Notes: generated by a model from the letters alone, not told the origin. Shown: positions 16,803 through 25,625, counted from the first letter of the stretch. The stretch: 34,021 nt of DNA from Ceratorhiza oryzae-sativae (GCA_030998015.1 JARWMV010000155.1:1-34021), one strand, 5' to 3'. Program-made: numbers and translations.

Positions 16803-16943
16803 CCCTCCGCGCTCTTTGATCGCCCGCAGGGCGGCCTAAGCGCGGAGGGCTCCACTAATCGATGATTTGCGAAGGCAAATCTACACCCTGCCTAGAGAAC
16901 TGCGCTTTAGCGCACGTCTTGGCAGGGGTATCGATTAGCGGGG
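16803..16943 (-). repeat. C element with nested F
   Basis: In the nested LAGLIDADG_2 gene, between TNI and ELLT. Confidence 0.88.
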
Positions 16944-17036
16944 TTATGTTAGTTGGAATGATTTTTTTTCCTTCAAAGTAAAACAGATTAAACAGTGGAA
17001 CAAAACAAGGCAATGCAAAACTTTGGAAAGCTAATT

Positions 17037-17177
17037 CCCTCCGCGCTCTTTGATCGCCCGCAGGGCGGCCTAAGCGCGGAGGGCTCCACTAATCGATGAT
17101 TTGCGAAGGCAAATCTACACCCTGCCTAGAGAACTGCGCTTTAGCGCACGTCTTGGCAGGGGTATCGATTAGCGGGG
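17037..17177 (-). repeat. C element with nested F
   Basis: Near-identical to the copy 94 bases away at 16803, in the same gene and orientation. Confidence 0.88.
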
Positions 17178-17276
17178 TGCTGTAATTTTTGCCTGTTCTT
17201 TTATCTGCAGCCTGTTTAATTATTTTAGGACCCGCACCGCAATAAGTTTTAAATAAATCATACAAGTGCATAAGGT

Positions 17277-17448
17277 CCGCGCGCGTTAGTTGCTGGTGGG
17301 ACTTGTCCCACCAACCAACGTGAGCAATCGCAACCGTTTGCGATTGCTAGTGCGCGGCATAATATCGATATTTAGCCGCCGGCTGAAAATGACGAACGGT
17401 CGTCATTTTCTACGAGGGAATCTTTAGGATTCCCTCTAACGCCGGCGG
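17277..17448 (-). repeat. A element
   Basis: Between QGIL and HLMHLYDLF. Exact removal restores the frame, with about three family residues missing at the join. Confidence 0.9.
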
Positions 17449-17764
17449 GAAGGATTCCTTGACTAAATTGTAAATTTACATTCACACTAGTTTTTTGTTT
17501 TCGAATGCATACATCAGGCGCCCGACAAGAATGTTTTTTAGATTTTGAGGTAAAGAGAACTGTAATCGTTCTGCTCTAGTTAAGTGATTTCTTTTCATAA
17601 TTGTTAATTAAAATATTTATAAGACTGACATTTTAAAGGTATATCATATTAGAGAGTGAGCAGCTAATATAATCATATCTTCTATGAATGCATAACAGTG
17701 CTTTTGTCAAACACAGCCATACATCATAAGACAAAACCTAGGGCCTTTCTCTTCATTTACTATA

Positions 17765-17860
17765 CCCCGCCAATCGATGTAGATTTGCCTTCGCAAATCA
17801 TCGATTAGTGGAGCCCTCCGCGCTTAGGCCGCCCTGCGGGCGATCAAAGAGCGCGGAGGG
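17765..17860 (+). repeat. C element without F (empty site)
   Basis: CCCCGCCAATCGATGTAGATTTGCC continues directly where other C copies carry the 45-bp F between CGAT and GTAG. Confidence 0.9.
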
Positions 17861-18387
17861 ATTAGGTAAACCCATCTAATGTATTCTTTTACAAATAACA
17901 ATATTAGTGAGACCCTATTATTCGTACCGACCAGTAGCCACCCTGCAAGGCTGGTACTGGTGGTACGGTATAAATAAAATAAACCAATCCCAACACGTGC
18001 CCGGTTAAACCCGAAGCACGGCTTCAAGTAGTGATATAGTTAGAAAGGGTAAGTCAGAGGAGTATGGTTAAAATTTTTGTGAGGATACGATTTTATATCC
18101 TCTTCTTATATATTTTTATAAGACCCGCTACGGCCCTGGCCGTTATGCCTGGGCCAGGATAGCCCGAGATAACTAAAGCATACATAGGATTTGTTGTATT
18201 ACTTTGGGATTTTCTAAAATTAACACCACATCGTGGAATGTCTAAATCAGGACATAGAGGATTTCTCCCTAATTGATCTATGAAAATTTTAATAGCGTCT
18301 AATACAGGTTTTTGTGCTGCTGTTAAAGCTATGGTGAAATTTGCTCTAAATTTATCATTTTTTTCAATAGAGTCAACGTCAGTCGCT

Positions 18388-18476
18388 ATTGACCCCCCAA
18401 ACAAATGCAGCTACGCTGCATTGTTTGGGGGGGCAATAGCCCCCCAATACGCTGCAACGCATTGGGGGTCTATTGG
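18388..18476. repeat. D plus E composite
   Basis: TTGACCCCCCAAACAAATGC...TGTTTGGGGGGGCAATAG, then CCCCCAATACGCTGCAACGC...ATTGGGGGTC. Confidence 0.75.
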
Positions 18477-18529
18477 TACGTCTATTGAGGTTTGGTCTCC
18501 TCCGGAATTTGCGGCAGTTTTAGAAATAA

Positions 18530-18740
18530 TGCCCCCGCTCTATCGGCTAAAATCTTAGGTGTAACCCAAGATTTCAGCCGCCCTGCCTAGAGAACTGCGC
18601 TTTAGCGCACGTCTTGGCAGGGGTAATAGAGCGGAGGGTCAACGACCCGTGGGCATTGTTAACGAGGCCGCGTTCGCGGCGAGCCGCGCGCACGCCAGGG
18701 CCGCCTTGGCAAGCCAAGGCGTTCGCAGGCGTGCACGGGT
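18530..18740. repeat. G plus F plus short B composite
   Basis: CCCCCGCTCTATCGGCTAAA, the G hairpin, F inserted after CAGCCG, TAATAGAGCGGAGGG and a short B. The same composite is at 22873-23087. The copy near 12709-12873 lacks F. Confidence 0.8.
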
Positions 18741-18864
18741 AATAAAATTAGATTCAGCCTCGATTAGCCCTAAGAGCCAATAAGGTCATCTCCGATGATG
18801 GGCCCGAAGGGTCACTCATTTTTTCATACACGGGTTTTACGGGCAATAAAGATGTTATTAATTA

Positions 18865-18911
18865 CCCCTGCCAAGACGTGCGCTAAAGCGCAGTTGCCCA
18901 GGCAGGGGTGC
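18865..18911. repeat. solitary F hairpin (GCCCAG variant)
   Basis: CCCCTGCCAAGACGTGCGCT...AGTTGCCCAGGCAGGGG. This variant has GCCCAG where C-nested F has CTCTAG. Confidence 0.85.
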
Positions 18912-18936
18912 CAATAGAAATGTCAAATTCGTTACT

Positions 18937-19108
18937 CCGCGCGCGTTAGTTGCTGGTGGGACTTGTCCCACCAACCAACGTGAGCAATCGCAACCGTTTG
19001 CGATTGCTAGTGCGCGGCATAATATCGATATTTAGCCGCCGGCTGAAAATGACGAACGGTCGTCATTTTCTACGAGGGAATCTTTAGGATTCCCTCTAAC
19101 GCCGGCGG
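18937..19108 (-). repeat. A element
   Basis: Standard copy following the leader of the intron 7 HE gene. Confidence 0.9.
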
Positions 19109-19925
19109 GCCAGTAAATAAAAAGAATCTAGAAACATAAAGTAACGCAATTAACATAAATATATAAATAAGAGAAGTTCTTAAAATTTTCATTTAAAACA
19201 TTAAATTATTTCCGTCAAATAAGGAAGTTAAAGTTAAATAAAATGGATAGATACAACGCATAATGTTTAACATATAACCCGTGTTGTCAGCACCTGATCA
19301 AAACAATCAGCTAATTACTGTATGTCACCAAAGAATCGTATTCTTCGGTGGGGTTTGAATTAAATGTCTTCCCCCCTAGCCTTTGTGGGGCTTCAAGCAT
19401 CCGGTCCCAAGAACAAATACGCGGATTTGTCGTGCACAGAGATGTGGACAACATGGGAATAAAATATATAGTTAGAATAAATGAATATTCTAATAGGTAA
19501 CCAAAATGTCTCATTTTGGGTTATTCACAACTTGCCGACTTAACCATTTAACAAATTAATAGACAAGGTTTTTTTAAACGTTCAATTATTGTTAATTCTT
19601 CTTTTATTGAAATAATTCTTTACCCATCATCTCCGATGATGATCCCTACCAGACTGTGACTACAAAATTGTAAAAAAGTATTTATTAAACGGACTGTATC
19701 TTACCCATTCTATTTTAAATCAAAATGGATTAACGTGTACAGTCTCTGAGATACATAATAAAACATAAACTCCCCAGTGTAAGAATAAATGGTAAAGCAA
19801 TGTGATTTTTAAATATATCTGCTGATAAACATGACAAAATTACAGATTTTTGCTTAAAGCACTATAATTTCTAAGTCGTTCCAGCATATAACGTTATTTT
19901 CTTCAAATTGAAGAGGCCATGAGGG

Positions 19926-20054
19926 ACCTAAGACATTAGGCATATAGAATACAAAAATAGATAGAGTTAATAAGAATAAGAATACTGTCACCAAATCTTT
20001 GAAAGTAAAGAATGGGTGGAAACTTAGTCTATCAACATTTCCTGAAATACCTAA
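19926..20054 (-). CDS. cob: cytochrome b exon 7
   Basis: 43 codons, [20 protein letters not shown], then the helix [20 protein letters not shown]. This is the loop facing the intermembrane space and the following transmembrane helix. The intron before ends in G (20055). The exon ends GGT, and length and phase fit the flanking exons exactly. No repeat interrupts it. Confidence 0.96.
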
Positions 20055-20119
20055 CACTCCTATAATTATTTTCCTTATCTGTCAAGGAGTTGTCGATCCA
20101 ATTTAAGTCTTAACCAACT

Positions 20120-20333
20120 CCGCGCGCGTTAGTTGCTGGTGGGACTTGTCCCACCAACCAACGTGAGCAATCGCAACCGTTTGCGATTGCTAGTGCGCGG
20201 CATAATATCGATATTTAGCCGCCGGCTGAAAATGACGAACGGTCGTCATTTTCTACGAGGGAATCTTTATGTGAGGTAGCCTGGACTCATGGTCAAGGCT
20301 ACCTCAACTGAGGATTCCCTCTAACGCCGGCGG
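20120..20333 (-). repeat. A element with extra hairpin (subtype 2)
   Basis: 214-bp copy like 13333-13546, in the 3' part of intron 6. Confidence 0.88.
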
Positions 20334-20365
20334 GAGTCTCTAAAAGCTACAGCTGACCCCCAAAC

Positions 20366-20604
20366 ACCAATCCTTGACATTTCCTAAGGAATTGTCAAGG
20401 AATGGCAGTTTGGGGTGGGTATGGTTATCGAGGCCGCGTTCGCGGCGAGGTATTGCGAGGTACCCTGGAACTTTAAGTTCCAGGGTACCTCGGAATCAGA
20501 CGCCGCGCGCACGCCAGGGCCGCCTTGGCTTACATTGACCTTAAGGTCAATATGAGCCAAGCTTGCTTGGCTTAAGCCAAGGCGTTCGCAGGCGTGCACG
20601 GGTC
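20366..20604 (-). repeat. TCCTTGACA hairpin joined to B element
   Basis: TCCTTGACATTTCCTAAGGA...GTCAAGGA is followed by a B element without its AT-rich end, finishing CGTGCACGGGTC. Confidence 0.8.
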
Positions 20605-20871
20605 ATATAGTGACCTGCAGTTGACCTATTATTTTTAGCTTCTTCCATGTTTTTTATGGATTCTAAGCAAGACGATAGAGTAACAGTTCGTTTATCACTA
20701 TCTATCAAATAAGGGATGCTAAACAAATACGTCACTAAACTGGTCAAACCTGCGATAAGACGGTGGGCTTTAACTGCGTAATAATTTTCAACTATAGAAA
20801 ACACATTTAATTGGTCCTCTTTCCAATACCAATAATCTTTTAAAGATAACAGTAAAGGAAATAAGCAATCA

Positions 20872-20941
20872 AACCCCCGCTTATCGGCTAAAATCTTAGG
20901 TGTAACCCAAGATTTCAGCCGATACGCGTAGACCCGAGGGG
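20872..20941. repeat. G hairpin with GACCCGAGGGG tail
   Basis: CCCCCGCTTATCGGCTAAAA...CAGCCGATACGCGTAGACCC. The same arrangement occurs at 25137-25200. Confidence 0.75.
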
Positions 20942-21240
20942 TTTGTTGTTATTGCTTGGGAGCCCTACAGAGTCAAAATTCATATCAGCAATGACAGCAT
21001 TTAGTTTTTCTTTAAGACTTAATTTAAAACGAGGAACTCCCCCTGACAGACTGTAGGCTAGGTGGATACTCTCCCAGGCCGCGTGAGGAGTGTTTAATGT
21101 GTTAAGGTGTTGCAATTTTTCGAGAATTTGAAATGCACAATACTTGGCCCCTGTTACTTGATTAAAATAAGGAATCCAAATTTTAAAAATATCTTTCCAA
21201 GATTCAGTTACTAAACTAATATTCCATTTATTTCCACTGA

Positions 21241-21345
21241 CCTCCCAATGCGTTACCAAGCCTGTAAGGCCCTACGGGCCAACGTATTGGGAGGGCCATT
21301 ACCCCCCCAAACAATGCAGCATAGCTGCATCAGTTTGGGGGTCAC
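21241..21345. repeat. E plus D composite
   Basis: CCTCCCAATGCGTTACCAAG...GTATTGGGAGG, then CCCCCCAAACAATGCAGC...GTTTGGGGGTC. Confidence 0.75.
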
Positions 21346-21567
21346 TAGTTAGAGTTACACGGATAGACCCAGTCCCAGCCAGGGCATGGTGAAGAGTAAC
21401 CATAAATCTTATACTTGAATCCGAAACATTTTGACTTATAGCCAATTGTGGCTGAAAATAATGAGAATTAGAATTAATAAATTTTCCAGTTACACTTCCT
21501 TCAGCTTGGAACATTCCGTTCGCTATTTGCCGAAAGAGATCTCCAGATGAAACTAAAACATAGTTGC

Positions 21568-21739
21568 CCGCGCGCGTTAGTTGCTGGTGGGACTTGTCCC
21601 ACCAACCAACGTGAGCAATCGCAACCGTTTGCGATTGCTAGTGCGCGGCATAATATCGATATTTAGCCGCCGGCTGAAAATGACGAACGGTCGTCATTTT
21701 CTACGAGGGAATCTTTAGGATTCCCTCTAACGCCGGCGG
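21568..21739 (-). repeat. A element
   Basis: Standard copy between DRINY and NYVLV. Exact removal keeps the host frame. Confidence 0.9.
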
Positions 21740-22103
21740 AGTAATTTATTCGATCTAAAATCTCCTCTTTTGTGTAATTTTCAGTTTTCCCGTTAATAGT
21801 TGCACTACCTGTTTGAATTAAATTTACTTCGCTGTCTGTTAAAATATTCGAGGTTATTAGTTAAATAATCTAAAGTAGATTTTATCTTTCACATCAATGA
21901 TAGACATTAAGGTGAGCTAGCGTACAATCGTTGGATAAAGTTTAAACAGCCCGCAGCCTAAGAACGCGGAAGCCGCAGGCTACGGACTGCTAAATATTTA
22001 TTGCTGATTGTCTTAATGGGGCAAAAACTTTTTAACAAAAGCAATCTTTTGTAGTATTGCCTTAAGACTTTCCAGCATATAGCTAGGCGACCCCCTAGGT
22101 TTG

Positions 22104-22130
22104 AGGGTTACTTGACCCGTGTTGGTGAAG
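22104..22130 (-). CDS. cob: cytochrome b exon 6 (9-codon mini-exon)
   Basis: CTT CAC CAA CAC GGG TCA AGT AAC CCT encodes LHQHGSSNP, the conserved loop between LLA (exon 5) and LGISGN (exon 7). The base before it is G (22131) and its last base is T, as group I splicing needs on both sides. It is 27 bases long, so it keeps the frame. It lies alone between two introns of 4.2 and 2.0 kb. Confidence 0.9.
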
Positions 22131-22361
22131 CTAATCTTTTTTTTCACTAATACCTAATTTATACAAAAAAGTAGGAAGAAAGTGTGGAGTTACCAATTTT
22201 CTTAGTAAATCCAAATCTTTTTTAGGGATGTATATGCTATACTGATTTTTAGATTTATTTGCAACATTAATAGATGAATTTAAACCAAATTTAGAATTAA
22301 TAACATCAATTAATAAATTTACTTCCTTTAATGTGAAGTTATCGGTTTGAATGAAATTTTT
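22131..22361 (-). pseudogene. 3' part of split LAGLIDADG_2 endonuclease, cob intron 5
   Basis: It reads KNFIQTDNFTLKEVNLLIDV, INSKFGLNSSINV, YSIYIPKKDLDLLRKLVT and FLPTFLYKLGISEKKD, then TAG at 22133-22131. This is a complete LAGLIDADG_2 C-terminal domain (compare LCTNSFTLEEVNLL in the nested gene next to it). Its first two thirds are found 2.1 kb upstream, ending ATWVGSGV at 24484. Joining after GTT (24484) to AAAAATTTC (22361) gives GSGV-KNFIQTDNF in frame, and the segment between ends in G. The G of its TAG is the last intron base. Confidence 0.8.
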
Positions 22362-22413
22362 CTATTTACAACTAACTAGCCGCAGGATACCTGACCCCGA
22401 AAGATTAACTGGT

Positions 22414-22458
22414 GACCCCCAAACAATGCAGCGTAGCTGCACATGTTTGGGGGGCAGT
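22414..22458. repeat. D hairpin
   Basis: CCCCCAAACAATGCAGCG...TTTGGGGGGCAGTAGG, at the truncated end of the nested HE. Confidence 0.8.
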
Positions 22459-22678
22459 AGGCAAGTAGGGCCCACATACATTTTGCAAAATAGGAACAGA
22501 ATAAGCTGGTATTATAATTACAAAACCACCACTAGAATGGTTGTTTACGTAACATCTTAAATCAAATTTTTTATTTAAGACACCAACCAAAAGATTTACT
22601 TCTTCTAATGTAAATGAATTTGTACACAATACGACAAATCCTTTGCCTTTATCCCAGCTACCATCGTCACAAATTCAG

Positions 22679-22724
22679 ATGCCCCTCAAACAATGCAGCG
22701 TAGCTGCACATGTTTGGGGGGCAG
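22679..22724. repeat. D hairpin
   Basis: ATGCCCCTCAAACAATGCAG...TTTGGGGGGCAGTAGG, placed at LAGLIDADG motif 2 just as in the gene at 10172. Confidence 0.8.
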
Positions 22725-22761
22725 TAGGCAAGACTTAAAGGTGTTAATAAATCACCTACTC

Positions 22762-22822
22762 TAGGGCAGCATGTATTTATATATTACACTATGTGTAATA
22801 GATACATGCTGCCCTTGAGTCG
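22762..22822. repeat. long GGGCAGCATG hairpin
   Basis: CTAGGGCAGCATGTATTTAT and ATACATGCTGCCCTTGAG pair around TATTACACTATGTGTAATA. It is related to the AT-rich end of B. Confidence 0.75.
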
Positions 22823-22872
22823 GGATGTTTGATGGGACTATTTTTTTACCGGCGAGATAGAACAAATCGTAA

Positions 22873-23087
22873 TAATGCCCCCGCTCTATCGGCTAAAATC
22901 TTAGGTGTAACCCAAGATTTCAGCCGCCCTGCCTAGAGAACTGCGCTTTAGCGCACGTCTTGGCAGGGGTAATAGAGCGGAGGGTCAACGACCCGTGGGC
23001 ATTGTTAACGAGGCCGCGTTCGCGGCGAGCCGCGCGCACGCCAGGGCCGCCTTGGCAAGCCAAGGCGTTCGCAGGCGTGCACGGGTC
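22873..23087. repeat. G plus F plus short B composite
   Basis: Copy of 18530-18740, inserted after LPCFNY of the nested HE. Confidence 0.8.
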
Positions 23088-23252
23088 ATAATTGAAGCAA
23101 GGTAAGGAATAAGTACGAAATCTGACAGAAGTATACACTTTGCCAGTTCTTTTATCCGGCTGTGGAATTTGTGATTTTGGAGCTTGAGGACAGAATTCTT
23201 GGAAAAGACCGTATAAATGTTCCAAATAATTTTGATGCAACATTCCCTGGCT

Positions 23253-23424
23253 CCGCGCGCGTTAGTTGCTGGTGGGACTTGTCCCACCAACCAACGTGAG
23301 CAATCGCAACCGTTTGCGATTGCTAGTGCGCGGCATAATATCGATATTTAGCCGCCGGCTGAAAATGACGAACGGTCGTCATTTTCTACGAGGGAATCTT
23401 TAGGATTCCCTCTAACGCCGGCGG
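23253..23424 (-). repeat. A element
   Basis: Between NTRF and QGMLH of the nested HE. Exact removal leaves the frame one base short. Confidence 0.9.
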
Positions 23425-23701
23425 AATCTAGTATTTAGACTTCGTTTTTGAGCGTAAAGGTCTCCTAGAAGAAGGCCAATAAAAATTTCTTTCAATTCCG
23501 GGCTCACTGAAAAAGCTTCTTTTTCAGCCTTAGTTAATATTAACCGGCGGGGTTTATCATCAGCCGGGTTAAGGGGAACTAAAGCACCCATCAAAAGGTG
23601 GTGGGTTGACCAATCAACTTCAGATGGGGAGCAATAAAGTAAAATTAAACCATCAGAAGTGAATGATTGAGTATAAACAAAACAGATTGAAAATACTACT
23701 G

Positions 23702-23765
23702 ATCCCCAAACATGTGCAGCTACGCTGCATTGTTTGGTGGGCAGCAACCCCCCGATATTGTAATG
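23702..23765. repeat. D hairpin and half of a hairpin split by the next A element
   Basis: CCCCAAACATGTGCAGCTAC...TTGTTTGGTGGGC, then CCCCCCGATATTG. The partner arm CAATGTCGGGGG lies beyond the A element at 23939, so A entered near the tip of an older hairpin. Confidence 0.75.
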
Positions 23766-23766
23766 C

Positions 23767-23938
23767 CCGCCGGCGTTAGAGGGAATCCTAAAGATTCCCT
23801 CGTAGAAAATGACGACCGTTCGTCATTTTCAGCCGGCGGCTAAATATCGATATTATGCCGCGCACTAGCAATCGCAAACGGTTGCGATTGCTCACGTTGG
23901 TTGGTGGGACAAGTCCCACCAGCAACTAACGCGCGCGG
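23767..23938 (+). repeat. A element inside another hairpin
   Basis: Standard copy flanked by CCCCCGATATTGTAATGC and CAATGTCGGGGGTC. Confidence 0.9.
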
Positions 23939-24192
23939 CAATGTCGGGGGTCTACGGCGTAAAGTAGTGCTCTAGTTGCTATTATTTTAGTAAAAAGAGA
24001 AATTAATTGAAAAGAAAATAGAGCAATAGCTCGATTTGTGTAATTTAATAAAAAAAACATATTTATAATTAAAGGTAAAGTAATAATCTCTAAATATCCT
24101 TCCCTAGCTGTAGCCAAGGTCTCAGATTGCTAGCTTTAGCTAGGAATAAGAACCCCGTACTACTTAGAAGTATTATTGTCAAAAGATTCGGC

Positions 24193-24239
24193 CCGCCGGC
24201 GTTAGAGGGAATCTTTCGGATTCCCTCTAACGCCGGCGG
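24193..24239. repeat. mini A element, near-perfect palindrome
   Basis: 47 bp with the same terminus at both ends, CCGCCGGCGTTAG and CTAACGCCGGCGG, around GGGAATC/GATTCCC. Confidence 0.85.
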
Positions 24240-24278
24240 CTTGCATGGAAGAATCTCTTTTATTAAAAATTAACAATG

Positions 24279-24419
24279 CCCCGCTAATCGATACCCCTGC
24301 CAAGACGTGCGCTAAAGCGCAGTTCTCTAGGCAGGGTGTAGATTTGCCTTCGCAAATCATCGATTAGTGGCGCCCTCCGCGCTTAGGCCGCCCTGCGGGC
24401 GATCAAAGAGCGCGGAGGG
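24279..24419 (+). repeat. C element with nested F
   Basis: In the 5' part of the nested intron of intron 5. Confidence 0.88.
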
Positions 24420-24540
24420 TTGTAGTAAAATTTATTCAAACCAGATATAAATTAAAGGGTAATTTCAATAAGCATACGCTTCTAACTCCAGAACCTACCC
24501 AAGTAGCGTCACCCATAAACCAATAGGCCAAACCAACAGG

Positions 24541-24805
24541 TGACCCCCAATAAGGCAATGGCCTCCCAATGCGTCACAAACGTATTGGGGGGGGCCATTA
24601 CCTACACCAATCCTTGACATTTCCTAAGGAATTGTCAAGGAATGGCAGTTTGGGGTCAACAGCATGTATTTATATATAAATACAATGCTGGATGACCCTA
24701 CACGCATCGGCTGAAATCTTGGTTTACACCTAAGATTTGGCCGATGCGTGGGGGGTCAATGGCGCCACAAGTTTTGTGGCGCGCATTGCAATCATTGGGG
24801 GTCAG
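24541..24805. repeat. E, TCCTTGACA, AT-rich, G-type and GGCGCCAC hairpin composite
   Basis: Contains E, a TCCTTGACA hairpin, GTCAACAGCATGTATTTATA from the B end, CATCGGCTGAAATCTTGG...AAGATTTGGCCGATG and GGCGCCACAAGTTTTGTGGCGC. It is an expanded form of the composite at 6787-6960 with extra hairpins inserted in it. Confidence 0.7.
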
Positions 24806-24915
24806 CTGTTAAACTATCCTTAATGTTTAAGGGCACTATTTTTACTCTATTATTATAGAATTGTGAATATAGATTATTGAAACAAGGCAGAGTTCTGGTT
24901 GCAAATGTTACATAA

Positions 24916-25056
24916 CCCCGCTAATCGATACCCCTGCCAAGACGTGCGCTAAAGCGCAGTTCTCTAGGCAGGGTGTAGATTTGCCTTCGCAAATCATCGA
25001 TTAGTGGAGCCCTCCGCGCTTAGGCCGCCCTGCGGGCGATCAAAGAGCGCGGAGGG
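24916..25056 (+). repeat. C element with nested F
   Basis: Within the intron 5 HE gene. Confidence 0.88.
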
Positions 25057-25136
25057 TGTCTAGTATTTCCTGTTTCTTTAATTAGAGAGGATTTTTTTAC
25101 AGGAGCAGAACCACAAAAATCCTTAAATAAATCATA

Positions 25137-25390
25137 CCCCCGCTTATCGGCTGAAATCTTAGGTGTAACCCAAGATTTCAGCCGATACGCGTAGACCCGA
25201 GGGGTAATGGATATCGAGGCCGCGTTCGCGGCGAGGTATTGCGAGGTACCCTGGAACTTTAAGTTCCAGGGTACCTCGGAATCAGACGCCGCGCGCACGC
25301 CAGGGCCGCCTTGGCTTACATTGACCTTAAGGTCAATATGAGCCAAGCTTGCTTGGCTTAAGCCAAGGCGTTCGCAGGCGTGCACGGGTC
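25137..25390 (-). repeat. G hairpin followed by B element
   Basis: ACCCCCGCTTATCGGCTGAA...CGATACGCGTAGACCC, then B without its AT-rich end, finishing CGTGCACGGGTC at 25390. Confidence 0.8.
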
Positions 25391-25398
25391 AAAAATAT

Positions 25399-25446
25399 TA
25401 CCCCTGCCAAGACGTGCGCTAAAGCGCAGTTGCCCAGGCAGGGTGA
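25399..25446. repeat. solitary F hairpin
   Basis: TACCCCTGCCAAGACGTGCG...TTGCCCAGGCAGGGTG, GCCCAG variant. Confidence 0.85.
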
Positions 25447-25485
25447 TAAACTAAATCACTTTGTTTTTCGCTTTGTTACCCCTGC

Positions 25486-25534
25486 CAAGACGTGCGCTAA
25501 AGCGCAGTTGCCCAGGCAGGGGTGATAACCAATC
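25486..25534. repeat. solitary F hairpin
   Basis: Second GCCCAG-variant F, about 40 bases from the first, in the same HE gene. Confidence 0.85.
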
Positions 25535-25625
25535 TTGCATTTGATTTACTTTCGGCTCTAAGATTGAACTTTCTCATGTGGCCGTCACCTAAACGGATTC
25601 CAACCAAAATTTCGGAAAGATTATC

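Larger units (their letters stand above)
16431..17599 (-). pseudogene. nested LAGLIDADG_2 endonuclease in intron 7, broken and frameshifted
   Basis: Starts MKRNHLTRAERLQFSLPQNL and KNILVG. At motif 1 the frame jumps to VCIRKQKTSVNVNLQFSQGI, and the usual LGD of motif 1 is missing (GTCGGGCGCCTGATGTATGC near 17535). After an A element come HLYDLFKTYCGAGPK and AADKRTGKNYST. After a C element come FALPCFVPLFNLFYFEGKKI and IPTNI. After another C element come ELLTVHSLAFWLCDDGSFNK (motif 2) and CTECFTLEEVNLLANTLN. After an H hairpin come NKTNNGGARIVIPRRSLP and ILQS. It is closely related to the genes at 10172, 22456 and 24484. The loss of motif 1 makes it inactive even without the repeats. Confidence 0.8.
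15831..18169 (-). other. nested intron inside the intron 7 endonuclease gene (limits approximate)
   Basis: Before it the HE frame reads TNPMYALVIS. After it the frame continues YHFFIPFLSDLKF. In the homologous intact intron 1 protein these regions are adjacent. The interrupting segment carries its own LAGLIDADG_2 gene (17599-16431) and a structured 5' part (18080-17870) with CCATACTCCTCTGACTTACC and a GCCTTGCAGGGTGGC stretch. It therefore behaves as an intron inserted in an intron gene. Confidence 0.65.
18170..19192 (-). pseudogene. 5' half of split LAGLIDADG endonuclease, cob intron 7
   Basis: ATG at 19192 opens MKILRTSLIYIFMLIALLYV, a hydrophobic leader. After an A element, F, short B, G and D/E inserts, the readable part is TDVDSIEKNDKFRANFTIAL, AAQKPVLDAIKIFIDQLG and NTTNPMYALVIS. 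This has the shape of a LAGLIDADG_1 domain after its motif, as in the intron 1 protein. The motif itself is not visible and must have been lost or hidden among the inserts between 18404 and 18936. The gene continues at 15830 after the nested intron. Confidence 0.65.
14829..19925 (-). other. cob intron 7 (group I, with a second intron nested in its HE gene)
   Basis: Flanked by exon end GGT and exon start CAC, with terminal G at 14829. Core-like elements follow the 5' splice site: TATATGCTGGAACG near 19885, TTATCAGCAG near 19820 and CAGAGACTGTACACG near 19745. A two-domain LAGLIDADG gene (19192 to about 14.9 kb) is split by a segment of about 2.3 kb that has its own LAGLIDADG_2 gene. 19193-19700 has no gene I recognise. 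At 5.1 kb it is the largest intron placed here. Confidence 0.8.
20605..21860 (-). pseudogene. LAGLIDADG-type intron protein (FQAEG family), broken, cob intron 6
   Basis: SEVNLIQTGSATINGKTE and YTKEEILDRINY come first. After an A element come NYVLVSSGDLFRQIANGMFQ with the FQAEGS motif, and SHYFQPQLAISQNVSDSSIR. After a D/E composite come WNISLVTESWKDIFKIWIPY, AKYCAFQILEKLQHLNTL and GGVPRFKLSLKEKLN. After a G hairpin come DYWYWKEDQLNVFSIVENYY and VKAHRLIAGLTSLV, ending near AGHY at a B element. It belongs with the intron 8 gene. Exact removal of the A element restores the frame (DRINY-C-NYVLV), but the D/E and G inserts still break it. Confidence 0.7.
20055..22103 (-). other. cob intron 6 (group I)
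   Basis: 5' exon ends CCT, intron ends G at 20055. Core motifs after the 5' splice site: TATATGCTGGAAAG near 22080, GACAATCAGCA near 22010 and an AGCAGTCCGTAGCC stem with CCCGCAGCCTAAG nearby. A broken FQAEG-family gene follows at 21860-20605. Confidence 0.85.
22459..24117 (-). pseudogene. nested LAGLIDADG_2 endonuclease in intron 5, broken
   Basis: Hydrophobic leader (YLEIITLPLIINMFFLLNYT, FSFQLISLF). After an A element within a hairpin and a D comes VVFSICFVYTQSF, then NPADDKPRRLILTKAEKEAF and IGLLLGDLYAQKRS (motif 1). After an A element come QGMLHQNYLEHLYGLFQEFC and SVRFRTYSLPCFN. After the G/F/B composite come YDLFYLAGKKIVPS, LLTPLSLAYC and CDDGSWDKGKGFVVL (motif 2), then CTNSFTLEEVNLLVGVLN and FVIIIPAYSVPILQNV, ending GPYLPT. 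Of the broken members of this family it is the most complete. As read it is inactive. Confidence 0.8.
22362..24483 (-). other. nested intron inside the intron 5 endonuclease gene
   Basis: 2122 bases that separate two in-frame halves of one LAGLIDADG_2 gene and carry a different LAGLIDADG_2 gene. The upstream half ends in T (GTT) and this segment ends in G, the group I pattern. The insertion site lies just after motif 2 of the host protein (YWFMGDATWVGSGV). The core is not obvious by eye. Candidate parts are GAGACCTTGGCTACAGC near 24110 and the AGCTAAAGCTAGC stem near 24135. Confidence 0.7.

Noticed and set aside
20384..20599. Recurrent ORFs inside B elements (MHACERLGLSQASL type) and in A ends ([12 protein letters not shown] type)
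   Set aside because: They are translations of the palindromic repeats themselves, appear on both strands and end where the element ends. No family is recognised and no start context is shared with genes.
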